A DNA stretch of 64,000 bases, from assembly GCA_903823115.1 (NCBI GenBank), contig CAIJRN010000023.1, positions 1 through 64,000 of the forward strand. The letters are read 5' to 3'. Below are positions 26,663 to 34,738 of the stretch, piece after piece. Under the pieces are notes generated by a model, which had not been told where the DNA came from, made no database searches, and saw nothing but the letters and a program-made list of their open reading frames with translations. This DNA comes from an uncultured cyanobacterium. GTDB taxonomy: Bacteria; Cyanobacteriota; Cyanobacteriia; PCC-6307; Cyanobiaceae. The position numbers were made by a program, and so were the translations under genes. The stretch's first letter is position 1. Each line of letters opens with the position of its first letter.

Positions 26663-27658
26663 ATGGATCCGCTGCTTCAGCGCCTGGAACCGTTCTGGTA
26701 TCCGCTGCTGCCCCTGCAGGAGCTGGGCTCTGAACCGACGGCCGTGACGCTGCTGGGGCGATCGCTGGTGGTGTGGCGCGGAGAGAACGGCCAGCTGGGC
26801 GTCCTGGACGATCGCTGCCGCCATCGCTCCGCCTCCCTCGCCGGCGGCCGCATCGGCGCCGAAGGGCATCTGCACTGCCCGTACCACGGCTGGGCCTTCG
26901 ACACCGGGGGCCGCTGCCGGCTCCTGCCCCAGCAACCCGACCAGCCGATCCCGGAGCGCTGCCACACCAGGGCCTACAGCGTGCAGGAGCGGCACGGGCT
27001 GGTGTGGGCGTGCCTGGCGCCGGAGGCCCGGCTGCCGATCCCGGCGCTACCGATGGCCGAGGCAGGCCGCCAGCGGCGCATCGAGGGCTTCCACGAACGC
27101 TGGCAGTGCTCCGCCTTCCGGGTGATCGAAAACGGTCTGGACAACATCCACCACTACTTCGTGCACCGGGGGGTGCTCGATGCCCTCTCCCCGGTGCCGG
27201 ACCCGATCGAGGGCGGCATCACCGTCACGGCGGACGGGCTGGAATTCAGCATCCCGCTGAAGGTGAGCACGACAGCGGCGCTGGAGGCCACCGTGGCGGA
27301 CGGCAGCGCCAGCCTGCGGGTGGAGCGACACGTGCGCTGGCTGGCTCCCCTGGGACTCACCCTCGAGCTCACCTGGCCCAACGGACGGCAGCAGTGCATC
27401 GTGCTGTTCGCCGTCCCCCGCGACGCCCAGTCCTGCACAATCCTGCGCTTCTATCTGCGCAATGACCTGGAAGCGGACGTGAGCGCCGCCAGCGTGATCG
27501 CCTTTGAGCGCGCCCTGATTGATCAGGATCGCCGCATCCTGGAGGCGATGCCGGCGCAGCTGGATCCCTGGCCCACAGGGGAGCAGCTGATCGAGGCTGA
27601 CCAACCGATCGCCCGCATGCGTCAGCTGCTCCAGAAGTTTCTGGCCACCAGCTCCTGA
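26663..27658 (+). CDS. Rieske non-heme iron oxygenase (PAO/Tic55-like)
   Basis: 331 residues. The Rieske [2Fe-2S] ligands are C52-x-H54 and C72-x2-H75 (CPYHGW). The catalytic mononuclear iron site is D160-x2-H163-x4-H168 within ENGLDNIHHYFVH, with the bridging aspartate kept. Such enzymes use electrons from ferredoxin to hydroxylate aromatic or tetrapyrrole-type substrates. Cyanobacterial relatives include pheophorbide a oxygenase-like proteins, but the substrate cannot be read here. Its 3' end overlaps that of the opposite Rieske gene by 37 bases. Confidence 0.88.
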   Translation: MDPLLQRLEPFWYPLLPLQELGSEPTAVTLLGRSLVVWRGENGQLGVLDDRCRHRSASLAGGRIGAEGHLHCPYHGWAFDTGGRCRLLPQQPDQPIPERCHTRAYSVQERHGLVWACLAPEARLPIPALPMAEAGRQRRIEGFHERWQCSAFRVIENGLDNIHHYFVHRGVLDALSPVPDPIEGGITVTADGLEFSIPLKVSTTAALEATVADGSASLRVERHVRWLAPLGLTLELTWPNGRQQCIVLFAVPRDAQSCTILRFYLRNDLEADVSAASVIAFERALIDQDRRILEAMPAQLDPWPTGEQLIEADQPIARMRQLLQKFLATSS

Positions 27659-28797
27659 ACGGAGGCCTTGGCGAAACCGAAATCGATCGGCGTGCCGGTC
27701 ATCTGTTCGAGGTAACGGAAGAAGTGGTACACCGGTGCATCGTTGCTGGAGGCATAGCCGATCGGCAGTTCCCCTGGATCCAGAAAGCGCGCCTGGCTTT
27801 CGATGAAGGGCCGATCTTCCTCGCTGTTCTGGATCGATAGATCGCGCAGCCGGTTCAGAAACGGTGGAAACTCCAAGCCCCCCCAGGTGCGGCTGTCGAT
27901 GTAGATGCAGCCGCGGGTCATGGTCGCCTTGGAGTCCTCCGGCACAAACAGCACGGCGATGTACAGCCCCTCGTCAAGCTTGTTGAGCCAGAGGTTCGGC
28001 GCTCCCCCCACCTTCCAGTAAGCCCGCAGGGAATCGCTGAATTGCTCATAGGTGACCAGCACCGAACGCTCCGCATCGTTGCGAACGACGTGCATGCCGC
28101 TGAGGGTTTCAGCGCCGAACCAGCTGCGCAGTCGATGCACCACCTGGGCGATGCCATGGACCTGAAAGCCATGGGTGTGGTCGATGCCGCTGGTGATCGT
28201 CAGGCCCCAGGGGCCACAGGGATAGCGGTACTCAAACAACGGATGGCAGCGGAAACGGCTCGGATCGTTGAGCTGCTCGAACTCCTGCGGCAACCGGATG
28301 GCCGCCCGGGCCGCCTCGACCTGCTCCGGCGCCATGGCGAGCTGGCCGCGGTCAGCGAAGAGACTGCGGCTCAGTGGCAGCCACAGGAACCCTCCCTCCT
28401 CCAGCAGCGGCAGGGTGAGCAGGGTCTGTGACTTGTCGTTCTCGCCATGCAGCGTGCGCACGCAGCGGCCCTGCTGGTTGAACGTCTGGGAATGGAACGG
28501 ACAGCGCACGGTGTCGCCCTCCACCAGGGGCGGCTCGGGCCCGGCGAAGAAGGAGACGAGTCGATGGGGGCAGCGATCGATGTGGGCCGAGGCGAGCCCA
28601 TCGGCACCCCGCAGCAGCAGCAACGGCAGCCCGAAGGCCTGCAGCGCCTTCGCCTGCTCCCGTCCCAATTCCACCGAGGCCAGCAGCGGCCAGGCCAGCG
28701 GCAGGCGCGACAGCCAGGGGCGACTGAGATCGAGGCTGGCCGGATCCCGCTGGCGCACCGACGGCTCGGGGGCTCCCTGCGCTGGCTGGTGGGTCAT
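27622..28797 (-). CDS. second Rieske non-heme iron oxygenase
   Basis: 391 residues. Rieske ligands C76-x-H78 and C99-x2-H102 (CPFHSQ); mononuclear site D206-x2-H209-x4-H214 in GIDHTHGFQVHG. The rest differs strongly from the neighbouring Rieske protein, so the two are not a recent duplication. No C-terminal membrane helices of the Tic55/PAO kind are obvious. It should be a ferredoxin-dependent oxygenase in the cytoplasm or on thylakoids with unknown substrate. It converges with and overlaps the other Rieske gene by 37 bases and is divergent from thiO. Confidence 0.85.
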   Translation of the reverse strand: MTHQPAQGAPEPSVRQRDPASLDLSRPWLSRLPLAWPLLASVELGREQAKALQAFGLPLLLLRGADGLASAHIDRCPHRLVSFFAGPEPPLVEGDTVRCPFHSQTFNQQGRCVRTLHGENDKSQTLLTLPLLEEGGFLWLPLSRSLFADRGQLAMAPEQVEAARAAIRLPQEFEQLNDPSRFRCHPLFEYRYPCGPWGLTITSGIDHTHGFQVHGIAQVVHRLRSWFGAETLSGMHVVRNDAERSVLVTYEQFSDSLRAYWKVGGAPNLWLNKLDEGLYIAVLFVPEDSKATMTRGCIYIDSRTWGGLEFPPFLNRLRDLSIQNSEEDRPFIESQARFLDPGELPIGYASSNDAPVYHFFRYLEQMTGTPIDFGFAKASVQELVARNFWSS

Positions 28798-28879
28798 GGG
28801 CGACGCGAGCTGCAGTGGGGCGATTCTCCCTCAACCCTGAATACTGAGAGATCCCCCCTGCCCCGACGACGTTCTGGCG

Positions 28880-30055
28880 ATGACAGCTGCCGCCACCCCG
28901 CCATCGCAACCCGTGCTGATCCTGGGCGGCGGCCTGATGGGCCTGGCGGTGGCCCATCAACTGGCCCGCCGCGGCCGCTCGGTGCTGGTGCTCAGCCGGC
29001 GCCGCAGTGAGGCCGCCGGCTTCGTGGCCGCCGGCATGCTCGCCCCCCATGCCGAGGGCCTCGGCGGCGCCCTGCTGGCCCTGGGGCAGGCCTCCCTGGG
29101 GCGGATTCCAGCCTGGGTGGCCGAGATTGAAGCCGACAGCGGCCTGGGCTGCGGCCTGCGGCCCTGCGGCATCGTCGTGCCCTTCGCCACGGCGGCCGAA
29201 CGCGACGCCTACCCCACCGCCGCCTGGGGCACGGCCCTGGATCGCAGCGCCCTGGAGCGGGAGATTCCGGGCATCGGGCCGCTCTGGCAGGCGGGCCTGC
29301 TGTTTGAGCAGGACGGCCAGATCGACAACCGCCGCCAGCTGATGCGAGCCCTGGAGCGGGCCTGCGTGCAGCGGGGCGTGCGCTTCGAGGAGGGCAGCGA
29401 GGTGCTGGAGCTGATCACCACTGGGCGGACAAGCCCAGCGGCGGCATCAGCTCCAGCGGCAGGCACCAGCACCCCGCCGCCAACCCCCGGCCCCCGGCTG
29501 GAGGCCGTGCGCCTGCGCCGCGCCGATGGCAGCACCCTGTCCCTGCCCTGCCGGCAGGCGGTGCTCGCCTGCGGCGCCTGGAGCGCCCGGCTGCTGCCCC
29601 AGCTGCCGGTGTATCCCGTCAAGGGCCAGATGCTGTCGCTGCAGGGGCCGATCGGCGCCCTGCCGCGGGTGGTGTTCGGCCCCGGCACCTACCTGGTGCC
29701 GCGGGAAGACGGCCTGCTGGTGGTGGGCGCCACCAGCGAAGCGGAGGCCGGCTTCAGCGAGGGCCTCACCCCCTGCGGCCAGCGCCGACTGGAGCAGGGC
29801 ATCGCCGCCCTGCTGCCGGCGGCGAGCGGCTGGCCACCGATGGAGCGCTGGTGGGGCTTTCGCCCCTGCACCCCCGACGAGGGGCCTCTGCTGGGGCCCG
29901 GACCGATCGGCGGGCTCTGGCTGGCCACCGGCCACCATCGCAACGGCGTGCTGCTGGCGGCGCTCAGCGCCGAACTGGTGGCTGGGGGGATCAGCGGCGA
30001 GGCGAGCCCAGGGGCTGGGGAGCACCTGGAAGCCTTCCGCTGGGATCGCTTCTGA
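28880..30055 (+). CDS. thiO: glycine oxidase ThiO
   Basis: 391 residues. An FAD-binding Rossmann motif (VLILGGGLMGLAVAHQLARRG) opens the protein, AAGMLAPHAEG follows, and the C-terminal GLWLATGHHRNGVLLA completes the D-amino-acid-oxidase fold. ThiO makes dehydroglycine for the thiazole of thiamine. In several cyanobacteria it is fused to ThiG; here it stands alone. A Pro/Ala/Thr-rich insert of about 25 residues (near 185-210) breaks the FAD domain. I see no TPP riboswitch upstream. Confidence 0.9.
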   Translation: MTAAATPPSQPVLILGGGLMGLAVAHQLARRGRSVLVLSRRRSEAAGFVAAGMLAPHAEGLGGALLALGQASLGRIPAWVAEIEADSGLGCGLRPCGIVVPFATAAERDAYPTAAWGTALDRSALEREIPGIGPLWQAGLLFEQDGQIDNRRQLMRALERACVQRGVRFEEGSEVLELITTGRTSPAAASAPAAGTSTPPPTPGPRLEAVRLRRADGSTLSLPCRQAVLACGAWSARLLPQLPVYPVKGQMLSLQGPIGALPRVVFGPGTYLVPREDGLLVVGATSEAEAGFSEGLTPCGQRRLEQGIAALLPAASGWPPMERWWGFRPCTPDEGPLLGPGPIGGLWLATGHHRNGVLLAALSAELVAGGISGEASPGAGEHLEAFRWDRF

Positions 30056-30132
30056 ACCCGATCGGCAGCCTGGGAGCCAAGGAGCAGGCGCAAGGACGCC
30101 CCAGGGGATGGCGACAGCGGGGCCGCGGGGCT

Positions 30133-30591
30133 TCAGCCCTCGACGCGCCAGCTCTGATCGGCGGGGGTCCAGTCGCTCAGTTCGGCGGCGGTGAACCAGA
30201 GGCCGATCTCGAACTCAGCGGTTTCAGGGGCGTCGGAGCCGTGGATCACATTGCGGCCGATGTTGATCGCCAGATCACCGCGAATCGTGCCGGGCTCGGC
30301 CTCCAGGGGCTTGGTGGCGCCGATCAACTTGCGGGCACTGGCGATGACGCCGTCGCCTTCCCACACCATCGCCACCACCGGGCCGCTGGTGATGAAGTCG
30401 ACCAGGCCGGCGAAGAAGGGACGCTCGCGGTGCACGCCGTAGTGGCTTTCGGCCAGCTCACGGCTGGGGGTGAGCTGCTTGAGGCCCACCAGCTTGAAAC
30501 CCTTGCGCTCAAAGCGGCCGAGGATTTCCCCCACCAGGCCCCGCTGCACGCCGTCGGGCTTGATGGCGATGAAGGAGCGTTCGACAGCCAT
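30133..30591 (-). CDS. ndk: nucleoside diphosphate kinase
   Basis: 152 residues from ATG 30591 ([24 protein letters not shown]). Active-site histidine lies in [15 protein letters not shown]. It moves gamma-phosphate among nucleotides and keeps NTP pools balanced. In-frame residues upstream to 30648 are not conserved. It converges with thiO, and no clear terminator is visible in the 77 bases between them. Confidence 0.98.
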   Translation of the reverse strand: MAVERSFIAIKPDGVQRGLVGEILGRFERKGFKLVGLKQLTPSRELAESHYGVHRERPFFAGLVDFITSGPVVAMVWEGDGVIASARKLIGATKPLEAEPGTIRGDLAINIGRNVIHGSDAPETAEFEIGLWFTAAELSDWTPADQSWRVEG

Positions 30592-30728
30592 GGATTCGGG
30601 ACAGGAGGTTGGAGGGCCATCGTCCGCGCTGGGGTGGCCGCTTGGCAAGCGCGGGGCACACCGGATCGCGCAGCCCTATCCCAGTGCCGCCGGCGCCGGT
30701 TCAGTGCGGGCAACGCCAATCGGTGCGC

Positions 30729-31115
30729 TCAGGCCGAAATCAAGCGGACCGGGAAGCAGAGCACCGGCGGCTGGCCATCCACCGCCACGTAGCCCATACC
30801 CGCCTTGCCCAGCGCCGCGATCGCCTGATCCAGGGCAGCGCCTGGGAGCGTCAGGGCCATGGAAGCCGACTGGGGCGGCACCAGCGCCACCCGGCCGTTG
30901 GGCAGCTGCTGACGGCGGAATCCCGCCAGCAGCAACCCGAAGATGTGCTCCATCAGCAGCAACTCCTCGCTGAACGGGCGCTCGCCACTGAGATGACGGA
31001 TTTCGACGGCGAGGCTGAGCAGCACGGCCTCGGGGCTGTCGTCCAGGCTGCGGCAGCGATCCGAGGACCGGCGCTGCAGGGAATGGCCGGCCGTGGGCCT
31101 CTGGATGACTGTCAT
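30729..31115 (-). CDS. cyanobacterial protein of unknown function
   Basis: 128 residues from ATG 31115. The N-terminal ~25 residues are basic. The body has a hydrophobic helix (ELLLMEHIFGLLLAGFRRQQL) and alternating strands ending in GMGYVAVDGQPPVLCFPVRLI. No signal peptide, metal site or named domain is visible. It lies 138 bases upstream of ndk on the same strand. Codon use looks like a real gene. Confidence 0.65.
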   Translation of the reverse strand: MTVIQRPTAGHSLQRRSSDRCRSLDDSPEAVLLSLAVEIRHLSGERPFSEELLLMEHIFGLLLAGFRRQQLPNGRVALVPPQSASMALTLPGAALDQAIAALGKAGMGYVAVDGQPPVLCFPVRLISA

Positions 31116-31379
31116 GGCTTGATGCCCAACGACCAGAGCGCAACGGATTCATTTCAGCTCAAAAAATGCATCACCAAGCCATCCAGGCGGGTAACCCCCT
31201 CCCAATTGGAGGTGGCGCGGCATCCGGCTCAGCCCACAACAACGCCTCCAGCAAGGACGTTTGCGCCCTCCAGGCACTGGTGGCCCCAGCCGCCGCCAAC
31301 AGACCCGAGTCCGTAAATCTGTTAACAGCCCGCAACCTGAACCAGGAAACGGGGACCGGACTGTCCAACAAAAGGCGCC

Positions 31380-31688
31380 CACCTCGAACCCCCCGGGCTG
31401 CTGGTCTCGGCGATCAGCTGCTGGGAGGTGGCGATGCTCGTCCAGCGGGGGCGGCTGGCCCTGAGCCTGGAGGTGGAGCGCTGGCTCGCCGTGGTGGCCT
31501 CAATTGCCGCCGTGCGCCTGCTGCCCCTGGAGCCCGCCGTGGCGGTGGCGGCCACGCGGCTGCCGGAGCCCTTTCATGCCGATCCCGCCGATCGCTTCCT
31601 GGTGGCCCAGGCCCGGGAGCTGGCGGTACCCCTGCTCAGCGCGGATCGAACGATCAGGGACTATCCCCATGGCCAGAGCCTGTGGTGA
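31380..31688 (+). pseudogene. truncated PIN-domain (VapC-like) toxin gene
   Basis: The frame encodes HLEPPGLLVSAISCWEVAML, then RGRLAL, PFHADPADRFLVAQARELAVPLLSADRTI: the middle and C-terminal parts of a VapC PIN ribonuclease, with the later acidic residues (E of WEVA, D of ADPADR, D of LLSADRTI). The first ~40 residues with the initial catalytic Asp (usually LLDTHVLLW) are missing upstream, where the sequence is unrelated. No antitoxin gene is adjacent. A GTG at 31428 could give an 86-residue product, but it would lack the active site. It is most likely a remnant. Confidence 0.7.
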
Positions 31689-31769
31689 GCCGCAGCCATG
31701 GCCGAGTGAGCGGCCTGCGATTCGGCGCCTTCGGCGGGCGTGAGCACCAGGCCAGCCGGGCAGCGCCGC

Positions 31770-32543
31770 TCAGGGCGTGGTCGCAGCCGCAGCCCCGGCC
31801 TGGAGGGAGCCAAAGCGATAGCGCCAGCCCAGTCGCAAGCCCCAGCTGCTCAGCGCATTGCGCTCGAGGCTGCCGCTGCTGCGCCCCGGGGCCCCCTGGA
31901 ACACCACCTCGCTGAACAGCTCACTGCGGGGGGAAGCCCGGAAACTGAGGCCGGCCTTGGCCTGATAGGCAAGGGTGCCGTTGCTGCCGCCACCGAAGGA
32001 CTGGCTGCCACTGCGCAGGCTGATGGTGGTGGCACTGGTGTTGAGCGCTGAATAGCCGATGCCACCGCCGACGTAGGGCACCAGGCGGGCGTTGATCGGC
32101 AGGTCGGCGTAGAGGCTGGCGAAAACGCTGTTGCTGCTCACCACGGGATCGGCCACGGCCGCCGCCAGCGGGAAGGGGCCCACCGACCACTTCGACGACG
32201 TGATCGTGGCCTGGCGATGCACGTAGCTGAGCTCCGTCCGCCAGCGTCCGAAGTCGTAACCCAGGCCCAGATCGGCGGCAAATCCTGGATCCGCCAGCAC
32301 CGTGCCCTTGATCGGCAGCAGCGGTCCCAGCTGGTTGTCGTTGTAGTGAATCGGCTGGGGCCAGCTGGCGCCGGCGCCCAGGCTGACGTACGGGCCCTTC
32401 GGATCGGCCGGGCCGGGGAGCGGCGGCAGCGGCTCGGCGCCAGCCCCTGCGGCCTGGAAACCGGCCAGCAGCCCGGAAAGCAAGCCGGTGAGCACCAGGG
32501 GCGCAGCGGTCAGCCGCAGGCAGACAGATGCTGCAGGGGGCAT
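31770..32543 (-). CDS. outer-membrane beta-barrel protein
   Basis: 257 residues with a signal peptide of about 36 residues (basic start, hydrophobic LVLTGLLSGLLAGF, then Ala-rich cleavage region). The mature part alternates polar and aromatic residues in strands (LGYDFGRWRTELSYVHRQA, VPYVGGGIGYSAL, LGWRYRFG), the pattern of an OmpA/OmpW-like 8-stranded barrel. No periplasmic OmpA peptidoglycan-binding domain follows. It should sit in the outer membrane as a small porin or surface protein. It is divergent from speA with 136 bases between. Confidence 0.8.
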   Translation of the reverse strand: MPPAASVCLRLTAAPLVLTGLLSGLLAGFQAAGAGAEPLPPLPGPADPKGPYVSLGAGASWPQPIHYNDNQLGPLLPIKGTVLADPGFAADLGLGYDFGRWRTELSYVHRQATITSSKWSVGPFPLAAAVADPVVSSNSVFASLYADLPINARLVPYVGGGIGYSALNTSATTISLRSGSQSFGGGSNGTLAYQAKAGLSFRASPRSELFSEVVFQGAPGRSSGSLERNALSSWGLRLGWRYRFGSLQAGAAAATTP

Positions 32544-32626
32544 CAGGAATCTCGGCGGCTGACACCGGTAAACCTATGCGGGAAGGGTTTAATCCAGTCC
32601 GCCCAGGGTGTCAGTGAGCCATCTGC

Positions 32627-32649
32627 CCGAATCGAACACCTAGATTCGG
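32627..32649 (+). promoter_or_regulatory. inverted repeat upstream of speA
   Basis: CCGAATC and GATTCGG form a perfect 7-base inverted repeat with a 9-base spacer, about 30 bases before the speA start. It could be a dimeric-regulator site or a 5' UTR hairpin. Confidence 0.45.
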
Positions 32650-32679
32650 TTCCACCCAAACCGCCACATCCCAGGCCTG

Positions 32680-34692
32680 ATGGTGCTAGCCAACCCCTCC
32701 GGCACCACGGCCGTCCCGATCACCAGCAACGACTCCTGGAGCGCCAGCGACAGTGCCGCCCTCTACGGCCTCGATCGCTGGGGTGAGCCCTACTTCTCGG
32801 TCAGCCCACGCGGCCACGTGATGGTGCAGCCCCGCGGCGAACGGGGCGGCGCCCTCGATCTGGTGGAGCTGGTCAAGGAGCTGCAGGGCCGCGACCTGAC
32901 GCTGCCGTTGCTGATCCGCTTCGACGACATCCTCGAAGATCGGCTGGAGCGCCTGCACACCGCCTTCGAGCGGGCGATCGCCCAGTACGGCTACGCCGGC
33001 CGCTACCAGGGCGTGTTCCCGGTGAAATGCAACCAGCAGCGCCACGTGGTGGAACAGCTGGTGGAAACCGGCAGACGCTGGCACTTCGGCCTCGAGGCCG
33101 GCAGCAAGGCGGAACTGTTGATCGCCCTCTCGCTGCTTGAGGATCCCGAGGCCCTGCTGATCTGCAACGGCTACAAGGATCACCGCTACATCGAAACGGC
33201 GATCCTGGCCCGCCGCCTCGGCCGCAAGCCGGTGGTGGTGATCGAGCAGGCCGACGAGGTGGAGCGGATCATCGCCGCCAGCCGCGACCTCGGCGGTGCC
33301 CCCCTGATCGGCATCCGCGCCAAGCTCTCCAGCCGCAGCACCGGCCGCTGGGGCAGCTCGGTGGGGGAGCGGGCCAAGTTCGGCCTCTCGATCCCCGATC
33401 TGCTGGCCACGGTGGAGGCCCTGCGCCAGGCCGATCTGCTCGACGATCTGCGCCTGCTGCACTTCCACATCGGCAGCCAGATCAACGACATCGCCGTGCT
33501 CAAGGACGCCCTGCAGGAGGCGGGCCAGATCTATGGGGAGCTGACGCGCCTGGGAGCGCCGATGGGCTACCTCGATGTCGGCGGTGGCCTCGGCATCGAC
33601 TACGACGGCAGTCGCACCGCCAGCGCCGCCTCCACCAATTACTCGCTGCAGAACTACGCCAACGATGTGGTCGCCACCGTGCGCGAGTGCTGCGAGCCCC
33701 ATGGCATCGCCGTGCCGACGCTGGTGAGCGAGAGCGGCCGGGCGATCGCCAGCCACTTCTCGGTGCTGGTGTTCGACGTGCTGGGGGCCGGCGCCCTGCC
33801 CGGCGGGGTGCCGGAGCCGGCCGCCGGAGAGCCGTTGATCCTGCGCAACCTGCGCGATACCCAGGCAGCGATCGTGGCCAACGGCTCCGGCGGAGCAGCT
33901 GGCCGTGAAGCTGGGGACACCCCTGCCGCAGCCCCCTCGGTCGAGCGACTGCAGGAGGCCTGGAACGATGCGCTCAAGTTCAAGGACGACGCCCTGGCCG
34001 CCTTCCGCCTCGGCTACCTGAGTCTGCCGGAGCGGGCCAGGGCCGAGCAGCTCACCTGGGCCTGCTGTCAGGCGATCGCCTCCCAACTGGAGACGATGCC
34101 AGCCGGCACGGCGATCCCCGAGGAGTTGAAGGCCCTGGCCTCAGCGCTGGCCGGCACCTATTACGCCAACCTCTCGGTGTTCCGCTCCGCCCCGGACACC
34201 TGGGCGATCGATCAACTGTTCCCGGTGCTGCCGATTCACCGCCTCGAGGAGCAACCCACCCGACTGGGCAGCTTCGCCGATCTCACCTGTGATTCCGATG
34301 GCAAGCTGGCCCGCTTCATCGATCGCGGCCACAGCAAACCCCTGCTCGAACTCCATCCCCTGCGGGACGGGGAGCCCTACTGGATCGGCCTGTTTCTGGC
34401 CGGGGCCTACCAGGAGGTGATGGGCAATCTGCACAACCTGTTCGGCAGCACCAATGCCGTGCACATCCGCCTGGCCGATGGCGGCAGCTATCGGGTCGAT
34501 CACGTCGTGCGGGGTGACACCAATGCCGAGGTGCTGCAGGCGATGGAGCACGATCCAGCCCAATTGCTGGAGAGGCTGCGCCTGGCCAGCGAGGCCGCCA
34601 TCGGCCGCGGCAGTCTGGCGATCAGCGATGCGCGCCGCCTGATGGCCCATCTCAAGGCCAGCCTGGAGCAGACCACCTACCTGGAGGGCTGA
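32680..34692 (+). CDS. speA: biosynthetic arginine decarboxylase
   Basis: 670 residues. PLP-dependent fold-III enzyme making agmatine for polyamine synthesis. The PLP lysine is in GVFPVKCNQQ; further family segments are GLEAGSKAEL, RAKLSSRSTGRWGSS, LHFHIGSQI, YLDVGGGLGIDYDG and VSESGRAIASHFSVLVFDV. A Gly/Ala/Pro-rich insert (about 370-425) interrupts the later domain, as in other SpeA. Length is close to the usual 630-660. Start chosen at ATG 32680, a little upstream of the conserved WGEPYFSVSPRGHV. Confidence 0.96.
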   Translation: MVLANPSGTTAVPITSNDSWSASDSAALYGLDRWGEPYFSVSPRGHVMVQPRGERGGALDLVELVKELQGRDLTLPLLIRFDDILEDRLERLHTAFERAIAQYGYAGRYQGVFPVKCNQQRHVVEQLVETGRRWHFGLEAGSKAELLIALSLLEDPEALLICNGYKDHRYIETAILARRLGRKPVVVIEQADEVERIIAASRDLGGAPLIGIRAKLSSRSTGRWGSSVGERAKFGLSIPDLLATVEALRQADLLDDLRLLHFHIGSQINDIAVLKDALQEAGQIYGELTRLGAPMGYLDVGGGLGIDYDGSRTASAASTNYSLQNYANDVVATVRECCEPHGIAVPTLVSESGRAIASHFSVLVFDVLGAGALPGGVPEPAAGEPLILRNLRDTQAAIVANGSGGAAGREAGDTPAAAPSVERLQEAWNDALKFKDDALAAFRLGYLSLPERARAEQLTWACCQAIASQLETMPAGTAIPEELKALASALAGTYYANLSVFRSAPDTWAIDQLFPVLPIHRLEEQPTRLGSFADLTCDSDGKLARFIDRGHSKPLLELHPLRDGEPYWIGLFLAGAYQEVMGNLHNLFGSTNAVHIRLADGGSYRVDHVVRGDTNAEVLQAMEHDPAQLLERLRLASEAAIGRGSLAISDARRLMAHLKASLEQTTYLEG

Positions 34693-34738
34693 GTCGCAGG
34701 ACTCCTCGCCGCCGCGATCCAGCCCGGGGTTCTGCGGT

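Noticed and set aside
27700-27735. NtcA-like GTA...TAC pattern near 27714
   Set aside because: Spacing between GTA and TAC is not eight bases, and it lies inside a coding region.
28798-28879. Possible TPP riboswitch before thiO
   Set aside because: Only 82 bases, with no recognisable thi-box sequence.
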